64,000 nucleotides of DNA from Nitzschia sp. pyKryTriq1 (lineage: Eukaryota; Bacillariophyta; Bacillariophyceae; Bacillariales; Bacillariaceae). A program made the translations under genes and the position numbers. The notes beneath the pieces are model-generated. The model did no database searches, was not told where the DNA came from, and saw only the letters and a list, made by a program, of their open reading frames with translations. Below are positions 23,035 to 33,919 of this stretch, in pieces; the stretch's first letter is position 1; each line of letters opens with the position of its first letter. The DNA lies in the NCBI GenBank assembly GCA_956465555.1, contig OY101130.1, forward strand, positions 868,001 to 932,000. Direction: 5' to 3'.

Positions 23035-23948
23035 TAGCTTGTCATGCGGAATCAACTGCCTGCTAACGATCACCAACGCGGAATACTGGGCTGAATGAAT
23101 GTGCACATTTCAACAATGGCACTGCGTTGTCGGAATCGGGTCCAACGCCTGGTGGAACGCTTGCGTAGTCAGAGAGCTACTGGTATGCCCCATGCTCGGG
23201 TTTAGCGACAAGCGGCGGCGGTAGAAGTCGCTCACTCGGCTGTTTGTCACCAGGCAGACCGCGGCTGTGGACTTGTCCATGGCCTTTCTGGTGGGCCGGG
23301 TTGCCATTGATGCTCTCAACTGGCCCATTCTCATCGGCGCAACCAGCGGAGTGGCTTCCTTGCCGATCGTAGTGGTGGATCACAGATCGAGCATCGTCTT
23401 GCGGCTTGCCTTCTTTCCTCTCTTTGCTGGAGAGTATCTTCAGAATGCATCTTATATGGGACATTCCAAATCGTCAGACACAAGCTATTGCTATCAGCGG
23501 GCAAACGAATGCTGTATGCTATCTATTTCGGGCATCTTGTTTTGGTGTTTTACGTCATGTGGCTCAAACCAGCATCGGACATTCTGTTTGAGTTTGCACC
23601 TTTTGTTCCTCCTTGGGCATACTTTGTGGGCGATCTACGGTCACACGTGTGCGCGGCTGGTTCTCCAATGAAAACAGTCATTTGTTCTGCTCGCAGAAAC
23701 GCCCCTGGACCTGCCGTTGTAGAGCTGATGGAAAGATCCTGGAGGCCCCTGGAAGCAGGTCTACCCATCATCCGGAGTTCGAAACAACTCTCAGTTCATG
23801 GAACGGGATCTTCTTTGGAGGTGGTTGCTTAGGCAGAAGGAGAAGACGAAGAAAACGAGGAAGAAGACAGCGAAGGAGTGGGAGGCAAGGAAGCGTAGCA
23901 GCACCAAGCCAGATCGTTGAAGAAGAAGAAGACGCAGCGCTTAGATGA
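23035..23948 (+). pseudogene. Decayed tandem copy of the seven-helix gene
   Basis: The DNA from about 23035 follows the intact gene from about 21819 closely: SCGITCLLNATNGEYW becomes SCGINCLLTITNAEYW, and the GIGSNAW, SDKRRR, AFFPLFAG and VPPWAYFVGDL segments are all recognisable. The copy starts inside helix 2 and lacks the N-terminus. It has in-frame stops (for example after EYWAE and after SDKRRR) and frame changes near 23185 and 23430. It loses similarity around 23670, just past helix 7. An acidic, Glu-rich end near 23835-23948 resembles the tail of the parent gene. It is a partial, inactivated host-gene duplicate. Confidence 0.8.
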
Positions 23949-23976
23949 ATTCTTGCTAAATGTTATTTAAATAGCA

Positions 23977-24354
23977 TCACTTGTAAAGAATGTCACCCAA
24001 TGTCCGACCAAACTGGGTGGCGGGGTGAGAGCTGACCTTTACATAACCAGTATCGTACCCAATTCCAAACCGAACAGATCGAGATGCCACAAAGTCTGTC
24101 CTCAGGCAAATACAACTGGTTGAAGATTGCTCTCGCGAAACATCGACGGCGTGCTGCTGCAGTTGTACTTCTTCAGCATTTCTTTTTTTCCGCAGCATGA
24201 CCTTTGGTTCTCCTCCTGCGTCTTGCATAGAACTTATCGATGTACTCGTAGTCCACACGACCCTTATCTCAATGTCAAAGAATGAACATATGAGGAGTAT
24301 CGCCTTTCGCGTAGTAGCCAACTGCTCAAGGAAGAATGGCATTGGCCTCGTCAA
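23977..24354 (-). CDS. Doubtful hypothetical ORF
   Basis: An open frame of 125 codons lies directly 3' of the large secreted-protein gene on the same strand. Its sequence (for example FGIGYDTGYVKVSSHPATQF) has no recognised motif. It could be a 3' exon or UTR of its neighbour, or chance. There is no signal peptide or helix, so I give it little weight. Confidence 0.15.
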   Translation of the reverse strand: MTRPMPFFLEQLATTRKAILLICSFFDIEIRVVWTTSTSISSMQDAGGEPKVMLRKKRNAEEVQLQQHAVDVSREQSSTSCICLRTDFVASRSVRFGIGYDTGYVKVSSHPATQFGRTLGDILYK

Positions 24355-24389
24355 GCACAGTGGTCAGCAGCCCAAGACCGTCGAGGTTT

Positions 24390-27300
24390 TCATCGATTGT
24401 CTTCGCCATCGTCGCCGCAATCATCATCATCATCGTCGTCGCACGTAGGCTGGGCGCTAGGTGCTGTAGACGGTTTCGTCTCGTCATCTTCTGCCGAAAT
24501 ACAGCGGGTAGAGCCTTCGTCAGTAATGTAGAAATACACATAGTAGGTCACATCCTTTTCGGTGGAGATATCGATGACCACTGTAGAAGCTATCGTTTCC
24601 ACAGTGACGTCAGGGACCCGTGCTTGCAGCAGCACCTGGTCGGTATTAGTAGTAGGACATGGGAGCTCGGTAGTGGTCGAACGACCAATACATATCTGAT
24701 CGCATCCCTTTTTTACAACAATCGTTCCTTGGATGCAGCACGAAGCGAGTTGGATCCTCAGACACTCGCCATTCCCTGTGAACTTTCGAATTTGGGCAGA
24801 TTCGCCGACTTCATCAGGACAATTGTCTGACTTGATCTTGCCAGCACACTTGTCACGTATTAGCCCCGACCAGAAATCATTCTTCGATGTACCAGATAAT
24901 CCATTTCCAACGGGTTCAATATCTTCGTCCCCATCGCACGTAATTGTAGGCTCTGGACTAGGATGGGCGCTAGGACTGAAAGACGGAACAGAAGTTGGTT
25001 GTGCCGTGGGAGCCAAGGTGGGCTTGTTGGATGGTTGGCTGGATGGCACGTTTGACGGCTCTCTACTCGTAGATGGTTCCGACGACGGCTCCTTCGAAGG
25101 AACATTAGTCGGACGAGCGCTAGGAGCCAAGCTGGGTTTGCTGGATGGTTTGCTGGATGGCGCATTTGACGGTTCACTTGACGGTTCACTTGATGGCTCA
25201 CAACTCGGTTCCGGGGAAGGCTCCTTGGAAGGCTCCTTGGAAGGCTGGCTAGTTGGATTAGGAGTAGAAGGGAAATTGGACGGGAACGGCGAGGGGAAAC
25301 TTGACGGCAAGGGGGATACGGTAGGTGGAACGTAGGCTATTGCTTCTTCAATGTCCAACAGCAGAGAGACGACTCCGAGATCGGCGAGTGTTGACTCCAA
25401 GCCTACACGAAATTCCGATTGGGTCAGAGATCGTTGCAGGGCACCAACGTTACAGAAACACTGTAGCTGCTGGGCCTCCTCGTCTCGTCTCAAAATCCGT
25501 CGGGCAAAAGAATCTTGATCTTCCTGTCCTAGGAGTAGGGGAGTGCTCGGCGTGTCGTCCCAAAGGTTTCGACGATCGTCAAAGGACAGCTCGTCAAACA
25601 AAGACTCATCAGCGGCACAGCCAGTACATATGCCTTTGATAGAAAACACCAACTCAAAGAGATCTGCGCCCAAAGAAGTCGGAGCAGCGGAAGGTGTTTG
25701 GGTGGGCGACAATGATACTGTTTCGTTTCCATCCTGTTCCTGCTGCTGTTCCAGCTGAAGATCACGACGAAGGCCATCGCCATCATCGCCGGCAATGAAT
25801 TGGGGGACTACTTCGGTGAGGGTAGCCTCAGACCAGACTCGGGCGAACGGATCGCAATTTTGACTGGCAAAGCCATTATACGTCAGTAACAAGGCGTTTT
25901 CCACAACTGGCACTGGACCACCCGTCATTCGGGACGTCGAGGATAGGAAGGAATTGATATTTCCCACAAAACTGGTGGCAAGGAAGCCTCCAAAAAATCC
26001 TTCCCCCGGAGGTGGACAAGCCACAGTGTTAACTTGGTTGATGTCGACCACTCGTAGGACATGCGCAGGGATGATTTCGGGCTTGGAAGATTCCACTTCC
26101 TGATTGATGCGGTCCAACAAAGAGTCCTTCGAGAGAAGACTAATAGTACTTGACGACGCTTCCAGTTGCAGTCCTCGGCGAGTGGCTTCCTGTGGGTTGT
26201 CCACGGGGCAGTAGCAAGTCCCCAAACCATTGGTATATACATTAGAGCCAATAAGAACATCTGGTGAGATCAAGTGTCTTCTTGTTCTTGTTCCCGAGGA
26301 GGAAGAGCTCTTTCCGTAGTACGATGACGTGGAGAATGAAGCGCTAGCGGGACCAAGTCGGTCTGCTTCTTGTAAGTTCCGTCGCCGCCGTTTTGCGTCA
26401 AAGAGTGCTTGATCCCGAGGGCAGCCAATGCAAGATCCTTTGATCTCAAACACCAGCGCAAATAGATCCGGTCCTCGTACCGTGGGAGACAAAGACGGAG
26501 CCGAGGTGGGTTCCAAAGAGGAAGATGAAGTATCTTTCTTTAACAGACGTTCATTCCCTGACGAGGAGGAGCCATTGTTGTTGCCACTCGGCCGCATTCT
26601 TCGCAGCCCCGTTGCGGATACGATATCTGCCGTGATGAGAGAAATACCTTCCATGGTCCGAAACATACCAGCACCACATGCCTCCTTGCTCAATACATTG
26701 TACGTGTACATGACGTGTTTTCCAATGACTTCCCAAGTGGCAGTTAAATTGGCAGTGAGCTCTTCCTGCTCGTCCGGAAAGAAGATCTCCACGTCGACCG
26801 CCACCTTGTTAGAAAGTTCCGTCGTCGTGGAAGGAGGACAGGTGATGGGGGTAGTCGAGCGAATGTTGAGGACAGAATCAATGGAGGGCAGCAACGTGCC
26901 CGGTCCTACCGAAGCTTGCAACCGTGATAGCACGGCCTCTCGGGTGGGAAAGGTACAGTCACACGCCTTGGAAATCATATTACTACTACTACTACTACTG
27001 GTGGAAGAGGCATCGGTGCCGTCATCCGCTGCAGCAGCAAACAAGGTAAACGTCGAAGCGAGCAACGCATCATCGTGATCGAGCTCCACTAGATTCGTAC
27101 GTACAGTCACGTGAATCGCCAGGGTAAAGTTCCGAGTCGTCCCTCCAAAGTCCATACTGGTACCAGCAATACCGGTTGTACCATCGTTGTTGTCCTCGTC
27201 TCCTGGTACTAAGGTGGCATCCACCCACTCATAACGTGACAAGTCCTCCGCCGATTGGCAATCGGGTTCCAAAAACAATGAGAGCAAAGCACCTTCTTCC

Positions 27301-27626
27301 TCTTGCTTCTTATCATCTGAGCTCAAGAATTGACCCGGTCGACCCGTCACATCGATCAACACAACCGTGGGAAGACTATGCAATTCGCTCTCCAATCGGA
27401 CAGGACATTGGTTGTCTTCCAGCTGCAGTTGCCGATCAATATTACGATCACTATTGGTACGAAGGGACTTGGGCGGCAGCCTCATCTGTCGATCCTCCTC
27501 CTCCTTCTCGAGGATGCTTCCTCCATCGTCCCAAAATTTATTGTGGGCAAAAACTTGAACTACTTCTCCCGGACAAAGAGAGGCGGCGGCTGCCAGCAGC
27601 ATTGACAATCGCCAAGGTGCCACCAT
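24390..27626 (-). CDS. Secreted modular protein, tandem family member 1
   Basis: This is a 1078-residue secreted protein (signal peptide residues 1-27), the largest of three tandem paralogues. In order it has an N-domain with [13 protein letters not shown] and [16 protein letters not shown] (about 50-340). Two copies of a module starting near 382 and 654 open with a Pro-Ser linker and then [18 protein letters not shown] or [19 protein letters not shown] long PSxxPS/EPSSEPS linker spans about 765-890. A Cys-rich C-domain (about 895-1035) contains [20 protein letters not shown] and ends with [14 protein letters not shown]. The tail is poly-acidic. Dibasic RR-x-L sites (RRNLQ, RRGLQ, RRDLQ) stand beside modules. 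The family is not one I recognise. The linkers are typical of diatom extracellular or cell-wall proteins. Confidence 0.75.
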   Translation of the reverse strand: MVAPWRLSMLLAAAASLCPGEVVQVFAHNKFWDDGGSILEKEEEDRQMRLPPKSLRTNSDRNIDRQLQLEDNQCPVRLESELHSLPTVVLIDVTGRPGQFLSSDDKKQEEEGALLSLFLEPDCQSAEDLSRYEWVDATLVPGDEDNNDGTTGIAGTSMDFGGTTRNFTLAIHVTVRTNLVELDHDDALLASTFTLFAAAADDGTDASSTSSSSSSNMISKACDCTFPTREAVLSRLQASVGPGTLLPSIDSVLNIRSTTPITCPPSTTTELSNKVAVDVEIFFPDEQEELTANLTATWEVIGKHVMYTYNVLSKEACGAGMFRTMEGISLITADIVSATGLRRMRPSGNNNGSSSSGNERLLKKDTSSSSLEPTSAPSLSPTVRGPDLFALVFEIKGSCIGCPRDQALFDAKRRRRNLQEADRLGPASASFSTSSYYGKSSSSSGTRTRRHLISPDVLIGSNVYTNGLGTCYCPVDNPQEATRRGLQLEASSSTISLLSKDSLLDRINQEVESSKPEIIPAHVLRVVDINQVNTVACPPPGEGFFGGFLATSFVGNINSFLSSTSRMTGGPVPVVENALLLTYNGFASQNCDPFARVWSEATLTEVVPQFIAGDDGDGLRRDLQLEQQQEQDGNETVSLSPTQTPSAAPTSLGADLFELVFSIKGICTGCAADESLFDELSFDDRRNLWDDTPSTPLLLGQEDQDSFARRILRRDEEAQQLQCFCNVGALQRSLTQSEFRVGLESTLADLGVVSLLLDIEEAIAYVPPTVSPLPSSFPSPFPSNFPSTPNPTSQPSKEPSKEPSPEPSCEPSSEPSSEPSNAPSSKPSSKPSLAPSARPTNVPSKEPSSEPSTSREPSNVPSSQPSNKPTLAPTAQPTSVPSFSPSAHPSPEPTITCDGDEDIEPVGNGLSGTSKNDFWSGLIRDKCAGKIKSDNCPDEVGESAQIRKFTGNGECLRIQLASCCIQGTIVVKKGCDQICIGRSTTTELPCPTTNTDQVLLQARVPDVTVETIASTVVIDISTEKDVTYYVYFYITDEGSTRCISAEDDETKPSTAPSAQPTCDDDDDDDCGDDGEDNR

Positions 27627-29438
27627 CCTACAAGTATGTATGTATGTATGTACAAGGATCTAATGTGTGATACTGTAGACGAACACAGTGGTCTACCGGT
27701 ACCGCAGTCTACTCGTAGTTTCCTGAATTGAATTTAAGTTTGAATCGATTTTGATGAAGCAAAACGCAAAACGGGCATAGTTTTGGTACCAGGAAGTAGA
27801 TCGGCACTTTTACATGGATCGAAATTGCGTGGTGACCGCCTTGACATTTTGCACCTTCCTCTCATTTATCTCGCTCGCTCTGCCTGCGACGGATTTTTGA
27901 AGCGAGCAGCTTTTAGCAACAAGAATACAAAATACACCGCACTGATCGATCTTCGGCAATAATTTTTTGTACGTAAATGACGCGTACGCTACGAAGTTAG
28001 TACAGCAGAAATTCCGGAAGAGATGCAGTACATTAAGTACTGTAGAGCGCAACCGCGCGCCGGGCAGTCTTAGTGGGCTTGGATAATATTTTCGTTAAGT
28101 ATATTATATGCCTTCACGATTTCAGTGGGCATAATATATTATAATGCCCCCACCTTGGCTTCGACCACCGTGTTCTGGAGATATACATATTGAAGTCATA
28201 GAGAGGTCATTATTTTTCATTCAAAACGTAAAGGACATTCGAAGTATACCAGTACCGGTTACTGCGTACTGTAAACCCAGACTACCTGGTCACGTAATAA
28301 TGTACGTACCAGGTACAGTACCAGTACCTCCAAATTGTACGACCATACGTCTGTGACTGCTTTCCATTCACGAGGACCGGCGACGACGACTGCCCAGCAT
28401 GTTGCGAATCATTGATTGTGACGCACATCGAACGACGTAGAGACGTCGTGACTCGACTCGTTACTCAAACAGTACGAAGGAATTTCATAGTGGAGCAGGC
28501 GCGCGCTGTGCAATGGGGTACATTACCAGTCAGGGAGTACAGGCGGGCGTGTGACCGTATAAATTTCAGACTCATTTCAAGCTGTTACATGAAAATATCG
28601 GCAAAAACGAAATTCGTGATTTTGATGAGGATCAAGTCGCAACAGGACATCGAGAGCCTCTTCTGCCTTGGCCCTCGCCCACGACCCCTCTTTTTAGATC
28701 CTCTCCTGAAGAAAGTCTCCCCACTTTGGATTGCTAGGTTGCGCCATTGAATGGGTTGGAAAGTTTTTTTAAAGCTAATTAAACTAGAAATCCGAAGTTG
28801 CGATATCGGTCGTCGACTCGATGATCTTATGAGATCATCGGTCGTCTCTCTTCGGTATCGGCTCAAATCTTGTGTTAGATCGACTTCTTGTCTGTCCTTC
28901 GTTCGTTGGGGGTCTCCACGGCGAATGATTCTATATGATTCTGAAAGATTCGGAGAGAATCGATGATGCCAGGTAAACATCGGAGAAACGACATGAAGAA
29001 TGACACACGTTTGACCGAAAGTACATGAGAAGAAAATAGTAGAGTAGAAGTGCTCTTTAATTTTAGTAAGCGGACATTACGCTAAAGAGACACGAGAGTT
29101 TGTAACATAATTCGCGATTTTGCTCAACAAAACAAAAAGAATAGGTATCACAGATCACAGTCAAGAACAATCAATATACGACGACTCCTCACTCATTCGA
29201 CATTTTCTACTGGAGTGCAAGAGATCATTAGAACAAAGTTGGTGAGTAGAGAGGAGGGGTCTCTCTACTAGAGCTCTCTCGAGCAGCAGACGAGAGAGAG
29301 TGAGTGAGAGAGAGAAGAAATAAATATGCAGCAGTGCACAAATACTCGGATGATGGTCCCTAATAGTAATACTCTTTAAACAACATGACAAACGAACGTA
29401 GACCAGAAACACGTATATGCGGAGTGAGGCCGTCATCA
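27627..29438. other. 1.8-kb spacer between family members 1 and 2
   Basis: No gene is supported. Features seen are a TATG microsatellite at about 27636-27650, an AT-rich near-palindrome GGGCATAATATATTATAATG (28127-28146, closing to 28148), GTAC-rich words at 28248-28330, an inverted repeat CGATGATCT/AGATCATCG (28819-28827 and 28832-28840), and a GAGA-rich tract at about 29277-29315. The last 100 bp match the 3' flank of member 3, so the duplication extended beyond the coding region. Confidence 0.5.
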
Positions 29439-31985
29439 TCATGAAGGTGGTGGGGCGGGGAAGCATTTCTGATCGACTTCTCCTTCGTCGATGTACACGT
29501 AGTAAGTCACACCCCTTTCGGTTTGAAAATCAATGACGACCGATTTAGCTGATGTAGTCCCTCCCCTGGTACTACAGGCCGTTGTTGGCACTCCTTGGTT
29601 GTCTATTATCACTTGGAACCCTTCACAAGTATCGCACACTGCAGTATCAAACACATCCCTCGAATCCAATCCGACCGAGCTACCAACACACTCCTGGCCA
29701 CATCCTTTCTTGACGGTAATTGTTCCATCCCAACAACATTGGAGCTTGATTCGGTAACACTTTCCATCTCCTTCAAAGGTGCGTACAATGACATCAGCGC
29801 CGTCGGTGCTGGGGCATGATTGTGTGATCAGTTTCTCCTCGCCGCAGTTTCGCTCAACAAGACCTGAATACACCAAGTTGCCAATGCCAAAACCCAAATC
29901 ATCAATGTTCTCGAGGCATGCGGGTGTGGGGCGCACCGAAGGAGCTGCTGACAGAGGTACAGAAGGAGACTCTGATGGACTTACAGAGACTGAAGGCGAC
30001 GCGCTCGGTGCTTCCGTTGCTTCTGCAAAAGGATCAAAGTCCACAACATACTCTGGCAACTCTTTGGCCTCGAGTACTTGGTCGATTCCCTCTACACCAG
30101 CGGCGGCCAAGGCCAGTCTCAAACTCTCGACGTACTCCATTGTGTTGGGTGCCCGTTGCGAGGCACCCACTCCACAAAAGCACTGTCCTTGTGCCGATGA
30201 CTGTAACCAACGAGGATGATGATGATGATGATAATCACCACCACCATCGACCTGCAACCAATCCAAATTTCTTCTAGGATTGGTTTGGTCGAAGGGAGAC
30301 GAATCAGCCGGGCACCCGTTGCAGGCTCCTTTGATCGCGAATATCAACTCAAACAAGTCCGCGCCAAAACGACTGGGCGCTTGGGAAGGAGCTTCCGTCG
30401 GTGCCAAGGTCGTGTTCGTCGTGTTCGTCGTGTTCAAGTCTTGCAAGTTCCGACGCTCCGAGGAGGCCGTCACAACTTCCACCACGCGAGACCTGCTCAA
30501 AATCCTTGTTTGGGGATCGCAGGTCTGATCGGCGGCCTGGTTGTACGAACCCACCAGAATTCGTTCCACGGCAGGAAGCGAATCGCTTCCTGGAGCGAAG
30601 ACTTCGGAGTTCCCGATAAAGCTGGCGGACACCACACTGACAAAGGTCCCCTGCGCCGATGCAGGACAGTCCAATCGAGTCACTTCTCTGGCCTTCAAGA
30701 GAACCAAGTCGAGTCGTTCGTCACTGCTGATCTCCCTCTGGAGACGCTCTAAATAGACAATGTCAGTCAGAGGCTCCGTCACAGCGGGAGACGGACAAAA
30801 GCACTGGAGACTTCCATCTTGGGCAGTGGTGGTGACTCCCAACTCGCGCTGTAGCTGCGTCTTTGAGCTCTTATAGGATGTCGATCCAGCTTGTTGAGCA
30901 CTGGTAGCAGCTCTGGCTTGATCCTGAGTCAAACGTCTAGAACGTTGATCAAACATCTTTTGGTCCGACTCGCAACCATTGCAAGCTCCCTTGAGTTCAA
31001 AAACCAGCGTAAACAAGTCGGGTCCTCGGCTCGAAGGAGATGCAGAAGGAGAGTCAGTTGGAGCCAGAGATGGCGCCGCACTTGCTTCCTCTTGCAAGAA
31101 TCGACGTTCCTGGGGTTGCGGCGGGAGTCCCGGAATCCTCAAGTCCTCTGTTCGATTCGCCACCAACAACGTGGCTGTATCCAATTGACGAAACAATCCA
31201 TCGCATCGTTCTCCGCTCAGGACATTGAATGTATACAAAGCATATTGCCCCAATAGTTCAAAGGTAGCGTTGTTGTCTGCGTCATCACGAAATGAGTTTT
31301 CAACATCAATCGCCAACATGGTCCCCAACGGCTGAGGTGCGCTAGATGGACAATCGACCGGAACCGCCTCCCGAACGTTCAGAACGGCATCCAACGAAGG
31401 CAACAGGGATCTCTCATCCACAACAATCTGCAAACGTAGTAGCATATCCTCACTGGTAGGTAATGCACAGTCACAGTCGGTTTCATTTTCACCGCCGTCC
31501 TCTCGAAACAAGATGGAATCTACGAGGCCGTCTGTTTCATTGTTCTTTGGAAGATTACTCAAAACGGTCACCTGGATAGAAATAGTAAAATTGCGAGTTG
31601 TATTTGCAAACAATTCACCAGAAGAAACCCCTTCCAATACTAAATCCAAAAAAGTTGCATTTGTCCAATAGTAGGTTGAGAAATCGGCGGGGGATTCGCA
31701 GAAGGGTTCCACCAGGGAGAGCAGGGCCTCCTCTTGCACAAGGTCGAATTCTCCAGGTCGACCCGTCACATCCACCAATATGACCGCGTCTTTCATTTCA
31801 AACTCACTCTCTGAACCATCTAGAGGGCACAGACTCTCCTCCTGGGTCTGACGGTGAATGAGTGCTGCTGCAGACGAAGAAGACGAATAATCGTAATCAT
31901 CATTCTCGTCCCTTGCACACGTTTCCAAGAAGACGGTCGCAAGAAACAGCAAATAAGCCAGGGGCCGAAAGGAGCAGGGTGCCAT
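29439..31985 (-). CDS. Secreted modular protein, tandem family member 2
   Basis: This member has 848 residues from the ATG at 31985. It has the same architecture as member 1: signal peptide (FRPLAYLLFLATVFLETCA), N-domain with VILVDVTGRPGEF and CDCALPTSEDMLLRLQ, and two modules with GPDLFTLVFELKGACNGC (near 320) and GADLFELIFAIKGACNGC (near 540). A shorter SPSESPS linker (658-685) leads to the Cys-rich C-domain with CYRIKLQCCWDGTITVKKG and a final VTYYVYIDEGEVDQKCFP. RRFLQ, RRNLQ and RRNLD sites recur near modules. Several N-glycosylation sequons occur (NNTTNTT-like runs). Its C-domain is almost identical to that of member 3 at the DNA level, indicating recent duplication or gene conversion. 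Function unknown. Confidence 0.75.
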   Translation of the reverse strand: MAPCSFRPLAYLLFLATVFLETCARDENDDYDYSSSSSAAALIHRQTQEESLCPLDGSESEFEMKDAVILVDVTGRPGEFDLVQEEALLSLVEPFCESPADFSTYYWTNATFLDLVLEGVSSGELFANTTRNFTISIQVTVLSNLPKNNETDGLVDSILFREDGGENETDCDCALPTSEDMLLRLQIVVDERSLLPSLDAVLNVREAVPVDCPSSAPQPLGTMLAIDVENSFRDDADNNATFELLGQYALYTFNVLSGERCDGLFRQLDTATLLVANRTEDLRIPGLPPQPQERRFLQEEASAAPSLAPTDSPSASPSSRGPDLFTLVFELKGACNGCESDQKMFDQRSRRLTQDQARAATSAQQAGSTSYKSSKTQLQRELGVTTTAQDGSLQCFCPSPAVTEPLTDIVYLERLQREISSDERLDLVLLKAREVTRLDCPASAQGTFVSVVSASFIGNSEVFAPGSDSLPAVERILVGSYNQAADQTCDPQTRILSRSRVVEVVTASSERRNLQDLNTTNTTNTTLAPTEAPSQAPSRFGADLFELIFAIKGACNGCPADSSPFDQTNPRRNLDWLQVDGGGDYHHHHHPRWLQSSAQGQCFCGVGASQRAPNTMEYVESLRLALAAAGVEGIDQVLEAKELPEYVVDFDPFAEATEAPSASPSVSVSPSESPSVPLSAAPSVRPTPACLENIDDLGFGIGNLVYSGLVERNCGEEKLITQSCPSTDGADVIVRTFEGDGKCYRIKLQCCWDGTITVKKGCGQECVGSSVGLDSRDVFDTAVCDTCEGFQVIIDNQGVPTTACSTRGGTTSAKSVVIDFQTERGVTYYVYIDEGEVDQKCFPAPPPS

Positions 31986-32725
31986 TCTAACAGGCACTCA
32001 ACTTTTGTGAGATGATTGTTAGACCGTGGAATGCGTTCTCCGTCCTGGCTGTAGTGGACTACTGAACTCGTATCACTCGGAATAAGCCGACGGCCGACGA
32101 GATGCATGATGCATGCATGCATGATGCATGCCATACTGCAGTCTACCGGCATGAATTATTGGAAGAAGATCCTGCACTGCGTACCAGTACGCAATACCGT
32201 GCCGGTACTACCGTATGTATTTCTTGCACAGCCGAAAGAATTTTCAATTTTTGTTGTTCGTCTCCAATTTTGGTACTGGGCTACGTGAGGACGCGTACCA
32301 GGTCGAGCCCTACAGTGTAATCGTACCGCAGAGATCTTGCCAAATAATTTCGTACATACCACCCCGCGGTAATAGGACGCGTTGTTCTCGAGCGGGACTG
32401 CGGGCGGCCACGGGCGGCCACCGGAGGCTGATGGTAACGTAGTAGTGGTCTCTACTCCACCGGTACGTTCTATGGTACTCTAGTAGAGTAGTAGAGCAGA
32501 GAGCTGGATATGAAATACGTATTTGCTGTCTATACTAGCTATTAGCTTGGTAGTAGTAGCTGATAGACTGACTCTTTCTACTCTGCTATACTACTAGAGA
32601 GTATAAATAATATATGCTGTGTGCACAAATACTCGGATGATGGTCACTACTACTAATATTCTTTTAAAAACCACGACACACGAACGTAGAACAGGAAAAC
32701 ATAGAGATGCGGAGTGAGACCATCA
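31986..32725. other. Spacer between family members 2 and 3
   Basis: No gene is seen. It includes a TGCATGA-type palindromic repeat at about 32101-32130, GTAC words at 32172-32330 and a CTAGTAGAG-rich segment at about 32435-32605. From about 32625 onward it parallels the 3' flank of member 2 (29336 onward), including the word TGCACAAATACTCGGATGAT. Confidence 0.5.
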
Positions 32726-33919
32726 TCACACTGGTGGGGCGGGGAAGCATTTCTGATCGACTTCTCCTTCGTCGATGTACACGTAGTAAGTCACATCCTT
32801 TTCGGTTTGAAAATCAATGACGACCGATTTAGTTGTCGTTACGTCCTCAGTGCACGCCGTTGTTATCACTCCTTGGTTGTCTACTATCTCTTCGAACCCT
32901 TCGCAAGTATCGCACACTGCAGTATCAAACACATCCCTCGAATCCAATCCGACCGAGCTACCAACACACTCCTGGCCACATCCTTTCTTGACGGTAATTG
33001 TTCCATCCCAACAACATTGGAGCTTGATTCGGTAACACTTTCCATCTCCTTCAAAGGTGCGTACAATGATATCAGCGCCATCGGTGCTGGGACATGATTG
33101 CGTGATCAGTTTCTCTTCACGGCAGTTCCGCTCAACAAGACCTGAATACACCAAGTCGCCAATACCAAAACCCAAATCATCAATGTTCTCGAGGCATGCG
33201 GGTGTGGGGGACGCCGAAGGAGCGGCTGACAGAGGTACCGAAGGAGATTCTGAGGGACTATCAGAGACCGGAACCGACGCGCTCGGTGCTTCCGTTGTCT
33301 CATCGACCGGTGGAACAGCCTCCCGAACGTTCAGAACGGCATCCAACGAAGGCAACAGGGATCCCTCATCCACAACACTCTGCAAACGTAACAGCATATC
33401 CTCGCTGGTAGGTAGCGCACAGTCACAGGCGGTTTGATTGTCACCGCCGTCCTCTCGAAACAAGATGGAATCTGTTTCGTTGTTCTTTGGAAGGTTACTC
33501 ACAACAGTAATCTGGATGGCAACAGTAAAATTTTGGGTTGCATTCGCAAACAAGTCATCGGAGGGAACGTCTTCCACTACCACATCCACGAGCGTTGCAT
33601 TTGTCCAATAGTAGGTTGAGAAATCAGCGGTGGATTCGCAGAAGGGTTCCACCAGGGAGAGCAGGGCCTCCTCTTGCACAAGGTCGAATTCTCCCGGTCG
33701 GCCCGTCACATCCAATAACATGACCGCGTCATCCATATAAAACTCAGTCTCTGAACCATCTAGAGGGCACAGACTCTCCTCCTGGGTCTGACGGTGAATG
33801 AGTGCTGCTGCAGACGAAGAAGACGAATAATCAACATGCTCGTTCCCTGCACAAGTTTCCAAGACGAAAGAAGTCGCAAGAAACAGCAAGGCCAAGGGCC
33901 GAAAGGAGGAGGGTACCAT
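32726..33919 (-). CDS. Secreted modular protein, shortened family member 3
   Basis: This member has 397 residues from the ATG at 33919. An ATG at 34087 is in frame, but 33919 matches the start of member 2 and opens the signal peptide. The N-domain (MLLDVTGRPGEF, CDCALPTSEDMLLRLQ) runs to LNVREAVP and then jumps directly to the SPSESPS linker and C-domain (CYRIKLQCCWDGTITVKKG). Both LFxLVFxIKGxCxGC modules present in its paralogues are missing. The frame stays open across the junction near 33290-33310, so a short secreted protein should still be made. It is the last gene of the array and diverges from the AlkB-like gene. Confidence 0.7.
   Translation of the reverse strand: MVPSSFRPLALLFLATSFVLETCAGNEHVDYSSSSSAAALIHRQTQEESLCPLDGSETEFYMDDAVMLLDVTGRPGEFDLVQEEALLSLVEPFCESTADFSTYYWTNATLVDVVVEDVPSDDLFANATQNFTVAIQITVVSNLPKNNETDSILFREDGGDNQTACDCALPTSEDMLLRLQSVVDEGSLLPSLDAVLNVREAVPPVDETTEAPSASVPVSDSPSESPSVPLSAAPSASPTPACLENIDDLGFGIGDLVYSGLVERNCREEKLITQSCPSTDGADIIVRTFEGDGKCYRIKLQCCWDGTITVKKGCGQECVGSSVGLDSRDVFDTAVCDTCEGFEEIVDNQGVITTACTEDVTTTKSVVIDFQTEKDVTYYVYIDEGEVDQKCFPAPPV

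Noticed and set aside
28585-28980. Arg/Ser-rich minus-strand open frame in the spacer of the tandem family
   Set aside because: It has no motif and biased composition, and it overlaps inverted repeats. It is treated as non-coding.
29609-29794. Identical shadow peptides at 29609-29794 and 32884-33081
   Set aside because: These are opposite-frame echoes on the same strand as the duplicated C-domain coding DNA, not separate genes. They only reflect the near-identity of members 2 and 3.
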